Shown: piece by piece, positions 1 through 9,772 of the stretch
How positions within the stretch are numbered: the first letter of the stretch is position 1
Layout: each line of letters begins with the position of its first letter
From: Candidozyma auris
Taxonomy: Eukaryota; Ascomycota; Pichiomycetes; Serinales; Metschnikowiaceae
Direction of reading: 5' to 3'
NCBI RefSeq assembly: GCF_003013715.1
Contig: NC_072812.1
Location: 1,302,001-1,366,000 of the forward strand
DNA length: 64,000 nt
Notes under the pieces: generated by a model
Database searches by the model: none
Seen by the model: the letters and a program-made list of their open reading frames with translations, nothing else
Told to the model about the DNA's origin: nothing
Program-made: the position numbers and the translations under genes

Positions 1-1660
1 CTTGAGGACTTTGATCCCCTGAAAGATCTTCAAAATGGATATCCTCTTCTGGCTCTGACTCCACGTCAGAAGCAGAAAGCGTGACAGTTACAATCACTTT
101 TTCCGTTTCGGTGGTGGTTGTGACCTCTTGATGTTGTTTAGGTAGCTCTGGTGGTCCCATAATGACATCACCTCTTCTAAAATACTGATAGTTCCACAAA
201 TTGTGAGGCGCTTCGAATTCAGTCAGATCGATGGCCATGTTCATCGGCGGGTCTCCCTCGATATCTACCATGGTCACTGGATCAATCACCTGTAATTGTA
301 TACTTTTTGCCTGCTCTCTCCCGTCTCTTGAGATCCTAAGAAGACACTTAAAATTGCCAAAAAAGTCATACAACTCTAGCCAGATTGTGAAAGTGTCTTT
401 CCACTCAAGCCTTTTTTGCTCATCCTTTTCAAAGTAAGGTGCTAATAACTTTTTTCCAATTGCGTTGTAAATCGCTCTTCCAACTTGATTACCGATATCT
501 TCCAACTCCTCAGAAAATCCATTGTATATTATCACATTTCGATTGTTGTAATAAGCACTCGTCGATCTGTATCCTGAGATTGCTTTAGCGAGATAAAATC
601 CGAATCCCAACGGCAGCAAGGTGTGATCTTCGACTGATATTCTATTGTCACCTCTCACAGGAAAGTTGCCATCATCCCGTAGTCTTACGTTCGAGATATA
701 TTCTTCGAAACGTTGCTCTTCGATCTCACTGGAAATTTCATCGTCAACTAGTTGGCATGCCATCTCTACCAGAGACTCCTTTATCTTCCTGTGTGGGGCA
801 AATTGTTCCAAAGCACAAAGACCCGGTACATGTATAATCATCTTGTATTGGCAGGTCGTTACCTCTGGAACATCAATTATTTGCGGCTGGCCAAAGCTAT
901 GGGCATCTGGATCACATTTATAAATTACTTCCACTGATCTTGGCTCTAAAGTGATCTCGCATATTGACCCAGAGTCAATAACCTCCAGCACAATTTTCTG
1001 AGCGGAGTGGTGGCTGAATGGGGATGCTTTGTCCTCCCCAAGCGAAAGTGTCTTCATTCGACGAGTTTCGTACTGACCTATCTGTCTTTGCTTTGCTTGG
1101 TTCGCGATTTTGACTGCTTTGTAAGATGCATCAGTGAATCTTCCAAGTACGTAAACCGTCTTTGGATTGGTAGCCTCGTGTCGTTTGTGTCTTTCGTGGG
1201 GGGGTACACCCTCGTGGTATTGTATCACCTTATCTGCGTAACAATATCCATAGGTCCAATAGAAGCCACGGAGATCGTAAGTGAAAATGCAGTTGTTTTT
1301 TGGAAATGAGTCTCTTATAATCTCGCTTGCCGCTTTGAGAAGTTTGGCGTCATTTGTCTTATCCACTTGCGTGTTTGATTGAATGGATTCTTTTTCCTCA
1401 ATAGTGTCGATTTGGGCTCGGGGAATCGAGCATATATATTCGCTCGTCTTATTTCCTTGTTTGACAAAATAACCTTGAAAATGGTTGCGTGGATCTGCCG
1501 ACCATCGACTCTTCGAGATTCCTCTTTTCAAATCCTCGGCCATGGGTTTGGGTATGAATGACTCAAATTCTCGAATGTTAAATATTGCCTGTGAATGAGC
1601 ATGTGAGGCTATTGCTTCCGTTGCTATCAATGCAACGTATAGTAGCTGTAGTATTCCCAT
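1..1660 (-). CDS. YOS9: Yos9/OS-9 family ER lectin, 3' end beyond window
   Basis: ER-lumenal lectin that reads trimmed N-glycans on misfolded glycoproteins and passes them to the Hrd1 ERAD ligase (family knowledge). I translated the reverse strand from the ATG at 1658-1660. It is open for 553 codons to the window edge, so the C terminus, including any HDEL-type retention signal, is not visible. Residues 1-19 form a hydrophobic signal peptide. A mannose-6-phosphate-receptor-homology domain follows at about 124-285. It holds the OS-9 signature FYWTYGYCY (133-141) with Cys124/Cys140, then SICEITLEP and CQYKMIIHVPGLC. Downstream is a longer region ending in an acidic, Thr-rich tail. The gene is divergent from the small gene at 1767, with about 106 bp between starts. 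The family call is firm; only the end is missing. Confidence 0.88.
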   Translation of the reverse strand, partial: MGILQLLYVALIATEAIASHAHSQAIFNIREFESFIPKPMAEDLKRGISKSRWSADPRNHFQGYFVKQGNKTSEYICSIPRAQIDTIEEKESIQSNTQVDKTNDAKLLKAASEIIRDSFPKNNCIFTYDLRGFYWTYGYCYADKVIQYHEGVPPHERHKRHEATNPKTVYVLGRFTDASYKAVKIANQAKQRQIGQYETRRMKTLSLGEDKASPFSHHSAQKIVLEVIDSGSICEITLEPRSVEVIYKCDPDAHSFGQPQIIDVPEVTTCQYKMIIHVPGLCALEQFAPHRKIKESLVEMACQLVDDEISSEIEEQRFEEYISNVRLRDDGNFPVRGDNRISVEDHTLLPLGFGFYLAKAISGYRSTSAYYNNRNVIIYNGFSEELEDIGNQVGRAIYNAIGKKLLAPYFEKDEQKRLEWKDTFTIWLELYDFFGNFKCLLRISRDGREQAKSIQLQVIDPVTMVDIEGDPPMNMAIDLTEFEAPHNLWNYQYFRRGDVIMGPPELPKQHQEVTTTTETEKVIVTVTLSASDVESEPEEDIHFEDLSGDQSPQ

Positions 1661-1766
1661 GGTACTATTGAAGTTATGATCGTTGTCAGTTCTCCACAGT
1701 TATCTATACGCACACGTCTTTCAAGTACTGTATTACGATATTCACATATGAGACCTTCAACTGCCC

Positions 1767-2060
1767 ATGACTGAAACCCCCGAGACAAAAGTACCTGGAC
1801 TTAGCACTCCAGCATTGACAAATGGAGAATTTATTGATGCATCTTCAGAGTTCCTGCCAAAGGAGAAAGATGCTTCCGACGAGAGACAGACCTCGGCGAT
1901 CGAGATCGCAAGTGAACTCGAATCCAATATAAAACAAATTCAGAAAATGCTTGAGCAAAGCGATAAAGAGGTGAATGAAAAGGTTGAAAGGATATCTGAG
2001 AGGATAGAGCGTCTACGAAGATTCTGCGAAGATAGCTCGAAGGAGAAGCTGTCGAGCTAA
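1767..2060 (+). CDS. small coiled-coil protein, HSBP1-like
   Basis: A 97-residue acidic protein with a charged, Ser/Thr-rich N-terminal third and one long predicted coiled coil from about residue 44 to 90. The segment KVERISERIERLRRF resembles the heptad core of heat-shock-factor-binding protein 1 (IGRIDDMSSRIDDL in human HSBP1, from memory). HSBP1 proteins are 75-100 residues and trimeric. They are linked to heat-shock-factor control and, in other eukaryotes, to WASH-complex assembly. The similarity is limited to heptad pattern and size, so another small coiled-coil family is possible. The ATG lies 106 bp from the divergent YOS9 start. Confidence 0.5.
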   Translation: MTETPETKVPGLSTPALTNGEFIDASSEFLPKEKDASDERQTSAIEIASELESNIKQIQKMLEQSDKEVNEKVERISERIERLRRFCEDSSKEKLSS

Positions 2061-2432
2061 TTAAATCTGAATTTTGATTTGGGTTGGGCTGGGCATGCCC
2101 TCATGAGAGGACCAATCAGGAAGTCTCAGAAAACGCAAAGTCACAAAAAGGTGTGATGATTCAAATTGATCGATAAATTCACTTTATTTTTTATAGTTTT
2201 CAAATTCTCGCTGTGTCTGAAGTAGAGGTTTGCAGCTGGGTTTGTACTGAAAGCAAATGATATTAGACTCTTCTATTCGCAAGTCCCTCCAAGAATAATG
2301 CTGTGAGGCGGATTTTGAATGCAATATCATAGCGGACATATAGTCAATGACAACCCTAGATAGCCCCAGTGATGTGGCTACCATTATAGATAGGTGCGCA
2401 CTAGAAGCTAAATCTCATCGGCAGGTAACCTC
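2061..2432. other. intergenic, CUS1 promoter and leader
   Basis: No gene of its own is seen. It carries the 3' flank of the HSBP1-like gene and the CUS1 promoter. An ATG at 2347 opens a 61-codon reading frame that runs out of frame across the CUS1 start and stops at 2532. It would act as an overlapping uORF if transcription starts upstream of it. Confidence 0.5.
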
Positions 2433-3986
2433 ATGGCCCAGAAACGCTCCAAGAATCAACTTCGGCGTGAGAAGGCTAAATTACGAAAGCTACAGGGTAG
2501 CAAAGCTGACGTATCCACTGATACGAAGGTAATTACAAATAGCATTGCAGCTGATAATATAAATGAGTTGGAACGTAAAAAGGAGAACCAGGTTAATGGC
2601 GAGAGTGAAATAGATAGAAGCATCGGCTCTGAGATTGAGAATAGACTGCAAGATGAGACGAAGAAGGAGGATCTTGCCCAAAAAAACACTGTTAAGGATG
2701 AACCAACAAACTCAAACATGAACACAGATGAACTACTAGCAGACAACTTTCGCCATATATTCGCTAAATTCAATGAGCAAGCACCTATACAAGACCGCCA
2801 TCAGCTTAGGGAAGCTGCAGCTTCGAGTATTGAAGAAAGCTCCACGGACGAAGACAGCTCCGACGATGAAATCGACAAGCCACTTTCAAGAAGGCAACTT
2901 CGTAAGAGGAACAAGGTTTCGATTGCAGAGCTCAAGGCTTCAACCCACAAACCTAGTGCAGTGGCGTGGTATGATGCTGACGCTCCAGACCCATACTTAT
3001 GTGTAGCTTTGAAAACGTCTTTTAATGCCATCAATGTTCCGGCTCACTGGCAGCAAAAGAAAGAATATCTTTCTGGCAAAAAAGGAATCGAGCTTCTACC
3101 GTATCAGCTTCCCAAATATATTCGGGATACGGGAATAGCAGAGATGAGGAATTACGACCCAGAGTCGCTCAAGAAATCGCAACGGGAGCGAGTACAGCCA
3201 AAGATGGGGAAACTAGATATTGACTATCAGAAACTTTATGATGCGTTTTTCAAATACCAAACAAAACCGTCTCATCTAAGGTTTGGCGAACTATATTGGG
3301 AGGGCCGCGAGAAGGCTGAAAGAAACCGTGAAAGTGTCTTTCATATACGACCAGGTGTTGTATCGAAGAGACTTAAAGAAGCAGTTGGGATTTCTCTGAC
3401 AGACAACCAAAGTGTTCCCCCCTGGATTACACTTATGAATCTGCTTGGCAAGCCACCATCCTTCAGAGATTGCATCATACCGGGAGTCGATGCGCCTTAT
3501 GACAACAATGGGTATCGATTTCATAACTCCAATGACCTTAAACATTTGTTGGAACAGAATTGGGGCTCATTGGAGGAAGCCGAAGATTCAGAACCTGAGG
3601 AAGAATCAGAGGAAGAATCAGAGGAAAAAGAGGAGGAAATTGCTGAAGAAAGTAGTGGTGAAAATGCTGACGGAAGTGTTGACTACTTGAGGGAAGATGA
3701 CATCAAGGTGGCAGATGACGATAGGGATTCAGAGGAGCCTGAGAAGGTAGTCATTAACGAGTTCAGCAAATATAAGCCAAGAGCGCAAAAGACGAATGAA
3801 AGCGGTAAACTGGGCGAACTATATAAAGTCCTTAAAGAGAAGGCTATTTCAGGATCCGACAAAGATGTTGACAAAAAGTCTGGATATGACTTGCAAGGCG
3901 AGTCAACAGGGAGCGAGCACGATGACAAGCAGGATGATGCTCCGAGGTTAGTCCGCAACAATAATGTTGAAGAGTTCGAGTTTTAA
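2433..3986 (+). CDS. CUS1: Cus1/SF3B2 (SAP145), U2 snRNP splicing factor
   Basis: Subunit of the SF3b complex of the U2 snRNP, which helps stabilise U2 on the branch point (family knowledge). The 517-residue protein has a lysine-rich N terminus, an acidic stretch near 130-150, and a DUF382 core with VPAHWQQKKEYLSGKKG and ELLPYQLPKYIRDTGI, the hallmarks of SF3B2. A PSP proline-rich domain follows (IPGVDAPYDNNGYRFHNSNDL). The C-terminal third is highly acidic, with Glu/Ser repeats encoded by an imperfect DNA repeat around 3590-3640. The ATG at 2433 is the first in frame. Its stop codon overlaps the stop codon of the convergent zinc-cluster gene (shared bases 3983-3986). Confidence 0.93.
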   Translation: MAQKRSKNQLRREKAKLRKLQGSKADVSTDTKVITNSIAADNINELERKKENQVNGESEIDRSIGSEIENRLQDETKKEDLAQKNTVKDEPTNSNMNTDELLADNFRHIFAKFNEQAPIQDRHQLREAAASSIEESSTDEDSSDDEIDKPLSRRQLRKRNKVSIAELKASTHKPSAVAWYDADAPDPYLCVALKTSFNAINVPAHWQQKKEYLSGKKGIELLPYQLPKYIRDTGIAEMRNYDPESLKKSQRERVQPKMGKLDIDYQKLYDAFFKYQTKPSHLRFGELYWEGREKAERNRESVFHIRPGVVSKRLKEAVGISLTDNQSVPPWITLMNLLGKPPSFRDCIIPGVDAPYDNNGYRFHNSNDLKHLLEQNWGSLEEAEDSEPEEESEEESEEKEEEIAEESSGENADGSVDYLREDDIKVADDDRDSEEPEKVVINEFSKYKPRAQKTNESGKLGELYKVLKEKAISGSDKDVDKKSGYDLQGESTGSEHDDKQDDAPRLVRNNNVEEFEF

Positions 3987-6139
3987 AAATCGTATGCATT
4001 TTGCACGTCACCATTTAGCAATAAAGATGACTCATCGAACCCTAGTTGAAATTCCGTAGGATTAAGAAACCGTAAAAAGTCCCGATCGAAATCCTTGAAG
4101 ATTTCTGTATTAGATGCCATGGTAAGATCGGGGAATTGCGGAAGGAAGTCTTCGGGGTCGAAGCTGGTTCCACTGTCAGGAGAATTTTCAGACTGTTTTG
4201 CTTGCAATTCTGTGGTCTCGACCTTTACTCTTTTCCGTCCATTCGATGAACCTGATGAAGGATCCTTGAGCTTTTCCATTTCTTGTCCTTTCATAGTTTG
4301 AGTGATATTGATGTAGTCGAGTTTCATGGAACTCTTCAGACTTTCCACAACCTTCTTCCATTTGACTATTCTGTCAATGATGAGCTTCACTCTCGCCGAT
4401 ACAATGGAATCATGATTCTCCGCATTTCTTGTGAGCACTTTTTGAACATTACCAATGTAGTAATCGAGCCTAGTTCGAATTTCATCAAAGCCATCTAACT
4501 CAAATCCCTTCCCTTTTGTTTTGATTAAAATCATAAGACGTACCAAGGATATAAGTGAGTGGACGCATCTGTACTGCAAAAAAGTTGGATAATTTTTCGA
4601 TGATACCTCATTCATGTCAAGGTAACAGCCTAAGATAGCCTCACAAGCTTCCCGGAATCGGCTCACATGATGTTTTATAAGTGGTACTATCGGAGTATTG
4701 TCCGCATCAGGCTTCATATGAAATATCTGCCAACTCAAAAGAGTGTCGTGGGTCATCATCATCAATTGATGATAAACGATGATTAGGCAGTATTTACGTA
4801 CCTCTGCCTCCGGTCTGGGGCTCAATGTATGCGGATCTATAAGTCCACTGTCGGATAGTATTTGCACCAATTCCAACTTGTAGCCCTCTAATTTGCTTGA
4901 AATACTGGCTAATGTCGTGTCCTCAGGCCGTATCCCAGGTTTTGTTTTTGCTTCTGTGCTCAAAAAGCTGACCGTGACCCCATGAGATATGAAAAAGTCA
5001 AAGATCTCTTGACCCTTTCTCACAAGGCGTGTAAAGCAGCACAAAAAAATATCTTCGGAAGTCGGAATTGAATCATTATGACGTGTAAGTAATTGTTTAA
5101 TCGCAATGTCATGTCTCAAACACCACGCGACGATACGAAATCTCGGTAAGGAAAAACTCAAAGACCCACAGCACCCATAGACTGCCAAATATGTTCTGAG
5201 TTTATTCCGCTCTACAGAATCATCGTCCGCTAGAGCCTGTAGCTGATAAGTCGGCACATTACTAACATCTGCGCATAAGGAGACCCCGTGTGCGTTGACA
5301 AGGTCGATTTGACTTCTAAACTGTCCTTTTCTGTCTGATGGTATCGTCCATAGCGAGAGAATGAGGCATGTGATGGCCAAGTGATACGAAAAGTCTGTTG
5401 CACGCTCAAAAATATGTTTTGAAATCTCGGTGGTGATGAAGTGTCCAAGTACTTCATGAAGACGTCTGTTGGCGTGTTTTGATGGCCGTTCATCAGAGAT
5501 TTCGTTGTCATTCACAGTAGTAATAAAAATGCAGGTAAGCAAGAGCGTTGAGTCCGTTTTCATTAGCGTATCAAAATCACGCAAGCTCTTCAGTAGTGCG
5601 CCCAATGGATAGAACGGTAGCATCTCATCGAGAAAGTAGATGAAGCGTCTTCGTGCCTCTCTCTCCGACATTATTTTGTGAGTAAATATTAGCTCGTGAG
5701 CCAAATTAGTATTCGGATGAACTACGGGCAAGGTCATTAAAGAGTTCTTCTCACCAGCAATCCCAAAGCTATCAGCCAATCTGGTTCCCGCCAGATGTAG
5801 CTTCGCTGATAGAAGAGATAGCTGCGAATGATACTCGCTGTTCTCCTGGGGCAGCTTTTCTTCGAGAAATTCTAGCTCCTTCTCGATACCATCTAGCAAC
5901 TTCGTTATCCTCAGGACAACTTGATGATGAGTTCTCGTATGCTTCCTTTTTCTGGCGTTTACTGCCGTGGGGTCCTCGTCAACCGAACATTTTAAGCCTA
6001 AATTGAAGCACCTTTTGCATGTTTTGAAGGTGGGATCCTCGTAGACACACTTGCTTTTCAACCGATGGCAGCGAGCGCAAGCTTTTGCAACTCGCCACTT
6101 CGAAGAAAACTGGTCCTGTTGTTGCATCGAAACATCCAT
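3983..6139 (-). CDS. Zn2Cys6 transcription factor
   Basis: Fungal binuclear zinc-cluster regulator of 718 residues. Six cysteines near the N terminus (C21, C24, C31, C41, C44, C51; spacing 2-6-9-2-6) form the DNA-binding cluster, with basic HRLKSK between the second and third. A basic linker (NARKRKHTR) and a short coiled coil (about 70-100) follow and probably set dimer geometry. The middle has the helical character of the fungal-specific regulatory domain. The C terminus is acidic and rich in Phe/Asp, as in activation domains. I cannot assign an orthologue or targets. The gene ends inside the CUS1 stop region, so the two transcripts must overlap at their 3' ends. Confidence 0.88.
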   Translation of the reverse strand: MDVSMQQQDQFSSKWRVAKACARCHRLKSKCVYEDPTFKTCKRCFNLGLKCSVDEDPTAVNARKRKHTRTHHQVVLRITKLLDGIEKELEFLEEKLPQENSEYHSQLSLLSAKLHLAGTRLADSFGIAGEKNSLMTLPVVHPNTNLAHELIFTHKIMSEREARRRFIYFLDEMLPFYPLGALLKSLRDFDTLMKTDSTLLLTCIFITTVNDNEISDERPSKHANRRLHEVLGHFITTEISKHIFERATDFSYHLAITCLILSLWTIPSDRKGQFRSQIDLVNAHGVSLCADVSNVPTYQLQALADDDSVERNKLRTYLAVYGCCGSLSFSLPRFRIVAWCLRHDIAIKQLLTRHNDSIPTSEDIFLCCFTRLVRKGQEIFDFFISHGVTVSFLSTEAKTKPGIRPEDTTLASISSKLEGYKLELVQILSDSGLIDPHTLSPRPEAEVRKYCLIIVYHQLMMMTHDTLLSWQIFHMKPDADNTPIVPLIKHHVSRFREACEAILGCYLDMNEVSSKNYPTFLQYRCVHSLISLVRLMILIKTKGKGFELDGFDEIRTRLDYYIGNVQKVLTRNAENHDSIVSARVKLIIDRIVKWKKVVESLKSSMKLDYINITQTMKGQEMEKLKDPSSGSSNGRKRVKVETTELQAKQSENSPDSGTSFDPEDFLPQFPDLTMASNTEIFKDFDRDFLRFLNPTEFQLGFDESSLLLNGDVQNAYDF

Positions 6140-6494
6140 TTCATCGAGATACTGGTACGGTGACTAAAATATGGGGAAGTGGCCAACATCCTGTATGGCG
6201 AGCTTGTAGGTAGCGCAAGATGGTTTTTATTACGGGAACGGTGTACAATACTTGTGTTTTGTTATTGATGCTTCAGACAAGATGAGCTAAAAAAGGGTCT
6301 ATACAAGAACAAATATAAGTTTTGTGATGCTAATGAAATTCCATTAGAAGCAACCTTCCTAAAAGAAGAAACTGCATATGTTTCTGTAGAGATTCACGCT
6401 TGGCTCAGTCTTGCGAAGAAAAAATCTGGTGAATTATGCGACATTCACACATGCAATAGGGAAATTATGATACAGTAGCAAAAGCTGAGACTCG
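6140..6494. other. intergenic between two minus-strand genes
   Basis: Downstream flank of NDUFS1 and promoter of the zinc-cluster gene. AT-rich, with no ORF or RNA gene that I can support. Confidence 0.5.
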
Positions 6495-8651
6495 TTAGAT
6501 GTCAACCAATGGCTTTGGGTCTTTGAGCTTGTCAATTTTGGCTCCAAACGCTGAAACACACTTGGCCATTGTAGGCGAGGATCTGGAGATCACATCAGTG
6601 AAGTAGAAGTTACTGATTGGGTTCTTCAATGGTACACCAGCGGCCTTGAATGTGTTGTGTCTACCAACGATGTCTTTGAGACCGACCTGCGCAATCTCTT
6701 GAGAAACAGGCTCTATGACCTCGTGTCTGACAAAGTGAGGGGCAATCTGGCCCAATCTTTCTCTAACAGCATACAAGTCGTCGTAAGGCAATGGTGCCCC
6801 GAGGTATTCAGAAAGAGCCCTAATGATCTTCCAGTCTTCACGCGAAGAGCCTGGAGAGTTTGTGGCAGCTCTGGTGACTTGCGTTCTTCCTTCAGTGTTG
6901 ACGTAAGTAGCAGACTTCTCGGTGTAGGCAGCACCTGGCAAAATAACGTCAGCAAATGAAGCACCCACATCACCGTGGTGACCCTGGTAAATGACGAATG
7001 CATCCTTTGGAATATCGGAGCCCTTGATCTCGTCGGCACCAAGCAAGTAAACAATTTTAGGCTTAGCAGTTTCAGCGTTCAAGTTTTGGAATCCGAGATC
7101 CAAAGCAGCAGCGCGAGATGCTTCACGGTGCAAAACATTAACACCTTTCCATTCCTCAGTGTTGAAGTTTTTGTTTTGGGAAGCGAAATCAGCAACGGTG
7201 CTGTAGATGGCCTTGGCATCCTCGGAGTCGGCCACACCAGAACCAACTATGATCAATGGGTTCTTGGCTTCGGACAATCTCTTACCATAGGATCCTCCCA
7301 ATGCCTTCTTCAAGTCGTTGGCAGAAGCACCCAACTTCTCGTACTTGAATGTGGATTCGAAATCTTGACCCACTACAGCAATTTCCAAATCCTGTCTTAA
7401 CCAAACCTTTCTGATTCTAGCGTTCAAGACAGCCGCCTCAAATCTAGGATTGGTACCAACAAGCAAAATCTGGTCCGCATCCTCAATGCCATCGATTGTA
7501 CTGTTGAATACGTAGTTGGATCTGATGTCAACACCATGAGCATCAGTGGCCTGAACAACATCAGTCACGGTGTTTTCGGATCCCAACTTGTTCACCAAGT
7601 CCTTCAAAGCCACCATAGCTTCGGCGTCAGCGAAAGTACCAGAAATAGCCTTCAACTCGTCACCCACAGGTTTAAGCTTGTTGAATGCGACGGCAATAGT
7701 AGAAAGAGCTTCATCCCAAGTGGCAGGCTTGAACTGGTCACCGTCCTTGATCAATGGGTTGGTTAGCCTTTGAGTCTTCAAACCGTCGCATGCGAACCTA
7801 GATTTGTCGGAAATCCATTCTTCGTTGACTTCATCATTCAAACGGGGCAAGACTCTCATGACCTCGATACCTCTAGCATCCACTCTAACGTTGGATCCCA
7901 CGGCATCCATGACATCGATAGTCTCAGTTCTCTTCAACTCCCAAGGTCTGGCTCTGAATGCATATGGTTTGGAAGTCAATGCACCAACAGGACACAAGTC
8001 GATGATGTTACCGGACATCTCGGAGTTGATGTTTCTTTCGATGTAGGTACCAATTTGCAAATCGTTACCTCTACCTGTCGTACCCAACTCAGGAGCACCA
8101 GCGACATCATTCATAAATCTAACACATCTAGTGCAGTGGATACATCTGTTCATCGAAGTTTTGACCAAAGGACCAATGGCCTTGTTCTCGACGGCTCTCT
8201 TACCAGCGATTTCTCTGAATCTACCTCTGTCAGTACCATATCTATTGGATTGTTCTTGCAAGTCACACTCACCACCTTGGTCACACACTGGACAGTCCAA
8301 CGGGTGGTTCTCCAACAACATTTCAGTAACACCTTCTCTTGCTTTGTGTATTCTTTCACTGTCTGTGTGAACAACCATACCATCTTGCACCGGCACAGCA
8401 CAAGACGCAATTAATTTTGGCATTCTTTCAACATCAACAAGACACATTCGGCAGTTACCTGCAATGGCCAACTTGTCGTGGTAACAGTAACGGGGAATCA
8501 TCACACCAGCTTTGTCAGCTGCCTGGATGATACTGGAGCCCGCTTCTATCAGGACGGTTTTACCGTCCACTGTGACGTTGACTTCCGCCAAACGTCTAGC
8601 TGAGCTCGATAAAAGTCTTCTGGAAGAAATCGAATAAAGCGATCTCAACAT
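6495..8651 (-). CDS. NADH:ubiquinone oxidoreductase 75-kDa subunit (complex I)
   Basis: Iron-sulfur subunit of the peripheral arm of mitochondrial complex I (NDUFS1/NuoG family). It carries electrons from the flavin subunit toward ubiquinone. I start at the ATG at 8649-8651, which gives an Arg/Ser-rich mitochondrial presequence (MLRSLYSISSRRLLSSSARR). The longer open frame upstream begins with TTG and is not a likely start. The 718-residue protein has the 2Fe-2S ligands C56, C67, C70, C84, the His/Cys 4Fe-4S set H116, C120, C123, C129, and a further 4Fe-4S motif C170, C173, C176 plus the Cys in LCPVGAL. A molybdopterin-oxidoreductase-like domain follows. Its presence shows that the organism keeps complex I, unlike Saccharomyces. 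Confidence 0.96.
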   Translation of the reverse strand: MLRSLYSISSRRLLSSSARRLAEVNVTVDGKTVLIEAGSSIIQAADKAGVMIPRYCYHDKLAIAGNCRMCLVDVERMPKLIASCAVPVQDGMVVHTDSERIHKAREGVTEMLLENHPLDCPVCDQGGECDLQEQSNRYGTDRGRFREIAGKRAVENKAIGPLVKTSMNRCIHCTRCVRFMNDVAGAPELGTTGRGNDLQIGTYIERNINSEMSGNIIDLCPVGALTSKPYAFRARPWELKRTETIDVMDAVGSNVRVDARGIEVMRVLPRLNDEVNEEWISDKSRFACDGLKTQRLTNPLIKDGDQFKPATWDEALSTIAVAFNKLKPVGDELKAISGTFADAEAMVALKDLVNKLGSENTVTDVVQATDAHGVDIRSNYVFNSTIDGIEDADQILLVGTNPRFEAAVLNARIRKVWLRQDLEIAVVGQDFESTFKYEKLGASANDLKKALGGSYGKRLSEAKNPLIIVGSGVADSEDAKAIYSTVADFASQNKNFNTEEWKGVNVLHREASRAAALDLGFQNLNAETAKPKIVYLLGADEIKGSDIPKDAFVIYQGHHGDVGASFADVILPGAAYTEKSATYVNTEGRTQVTRAATNSPGSSREDWKIIRALSEYLGAPLPYDDLYAVRERLGQIAPHFVRHEVIEPVSQEIAQVGLKDIVGRHNTFKAAGVPLKNPISNFYFTDVISRSSPTMAKCVSAFGAKIDKLKDPKPLVDI

Positions 8652-9772
8652 GATGCCAAAGAAGTTATGTGGTATGGATCTAAATGGTGGGTTCGAGGGC
8701 AAGAGCAGGCTGATATCAGTATACTCAATTTTTTTTTTTTACGTTTGACCTCTTGTGTTTTTTGTATGTAGGTTCGTTTTATGGAAATTCTCTATTGGTT
8801 TTGAGAAGCGTTTACTAATGAACCAATATTCACCCTCTGATAGGCTGCCTGCACGCGCGCTCTCCAGCGAGAAAGTCCGTGTTGAGAAGCCTTTATTGAT
8901 GAAGTATGGGATTTACATTTTTTTAAATGAGGATTGAAAATAATTACGGTAGATTCAAAGTAGTCTTTTGCTTGTCGAAGTATCCTTCATTGTCTCGATT
9001 GAAATCAAGCTTTTGCACCTCTTGTCTCATGGCAGGTCACGAACAATTCCGGGGTTAGTGCGCACAGTGATTGTAATACTTTTGAGAGGACTCCATTGGC
9101 TCTAATATGAGTAGTATGCTCCACAGAAGTAAGTATTGAATGGTCGTAGTGTGATTAACGTGGAGAACCAGAAAGGGGAGAAAAAAGAAGAATATGTAAC
9201 AACAGAGGAAACCTCGTTTTCACTTGGAGATATAATTTTGTGCAATTTTTGTAATCTTGTATTTTACTCCTTTTTTCTTGACTTGACATCTTGCTGCAAA
9301 ATGTTGAAAATAACCTTCGAGAAAAATTTGGCTGCGAAATCAAAGAAGACACCAGTCTTACTTGTACTCATTCCACAATAATCTTAGGATGTGAAATAAC
9401 AATGCTCTTGTTTTATGTATGAACTTAAGAGGAAAGGCAATATAGGTCGGCGAGCAGTTAGCTAGAAGTCACATTTGACGCCTTTAAATGTGCTTGCGAG
9501 GTCATAAGATGCAACTTGAATTTAGGTTTCAACGAGATTTAACGCGGAATCATCCGAAATTATGATATAGAATCGCAAAGCCATTTGTTTGTTCGTTCGC
9601 CAGGCCTGAAATTGCGTCTCAAAGTTGACAATGCAAGGTGGTGTTCTTGCTTAGACGAGTCACGCAAGGATCGTTTGTCGTTCATTGAAACTCTCCAGAA
9701 CGAATCAGCCAACGATTTCATCACACAAGCTCCTGATAAATACAAAATTTGAAACGTATTTCACCGGTCGGA
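8652..9772. other. 1.1-kb intergenic, NDUFS1 promoter side
   Basis: Contains the NDUFS1 promoter and the 3' flank of EMC10. A T-run lies at about 8730-8740. Only short open frames without ATG starts or recognisable content occur here. No RNA gene is seen. Confidence 0.5.

Noticed and set aside
1007..1309. Plus-strand frames across 1-1660
   Set aside because: They are shadows of the YOS9 coding strand, which is open for 553 codons and carries an MRH domain.
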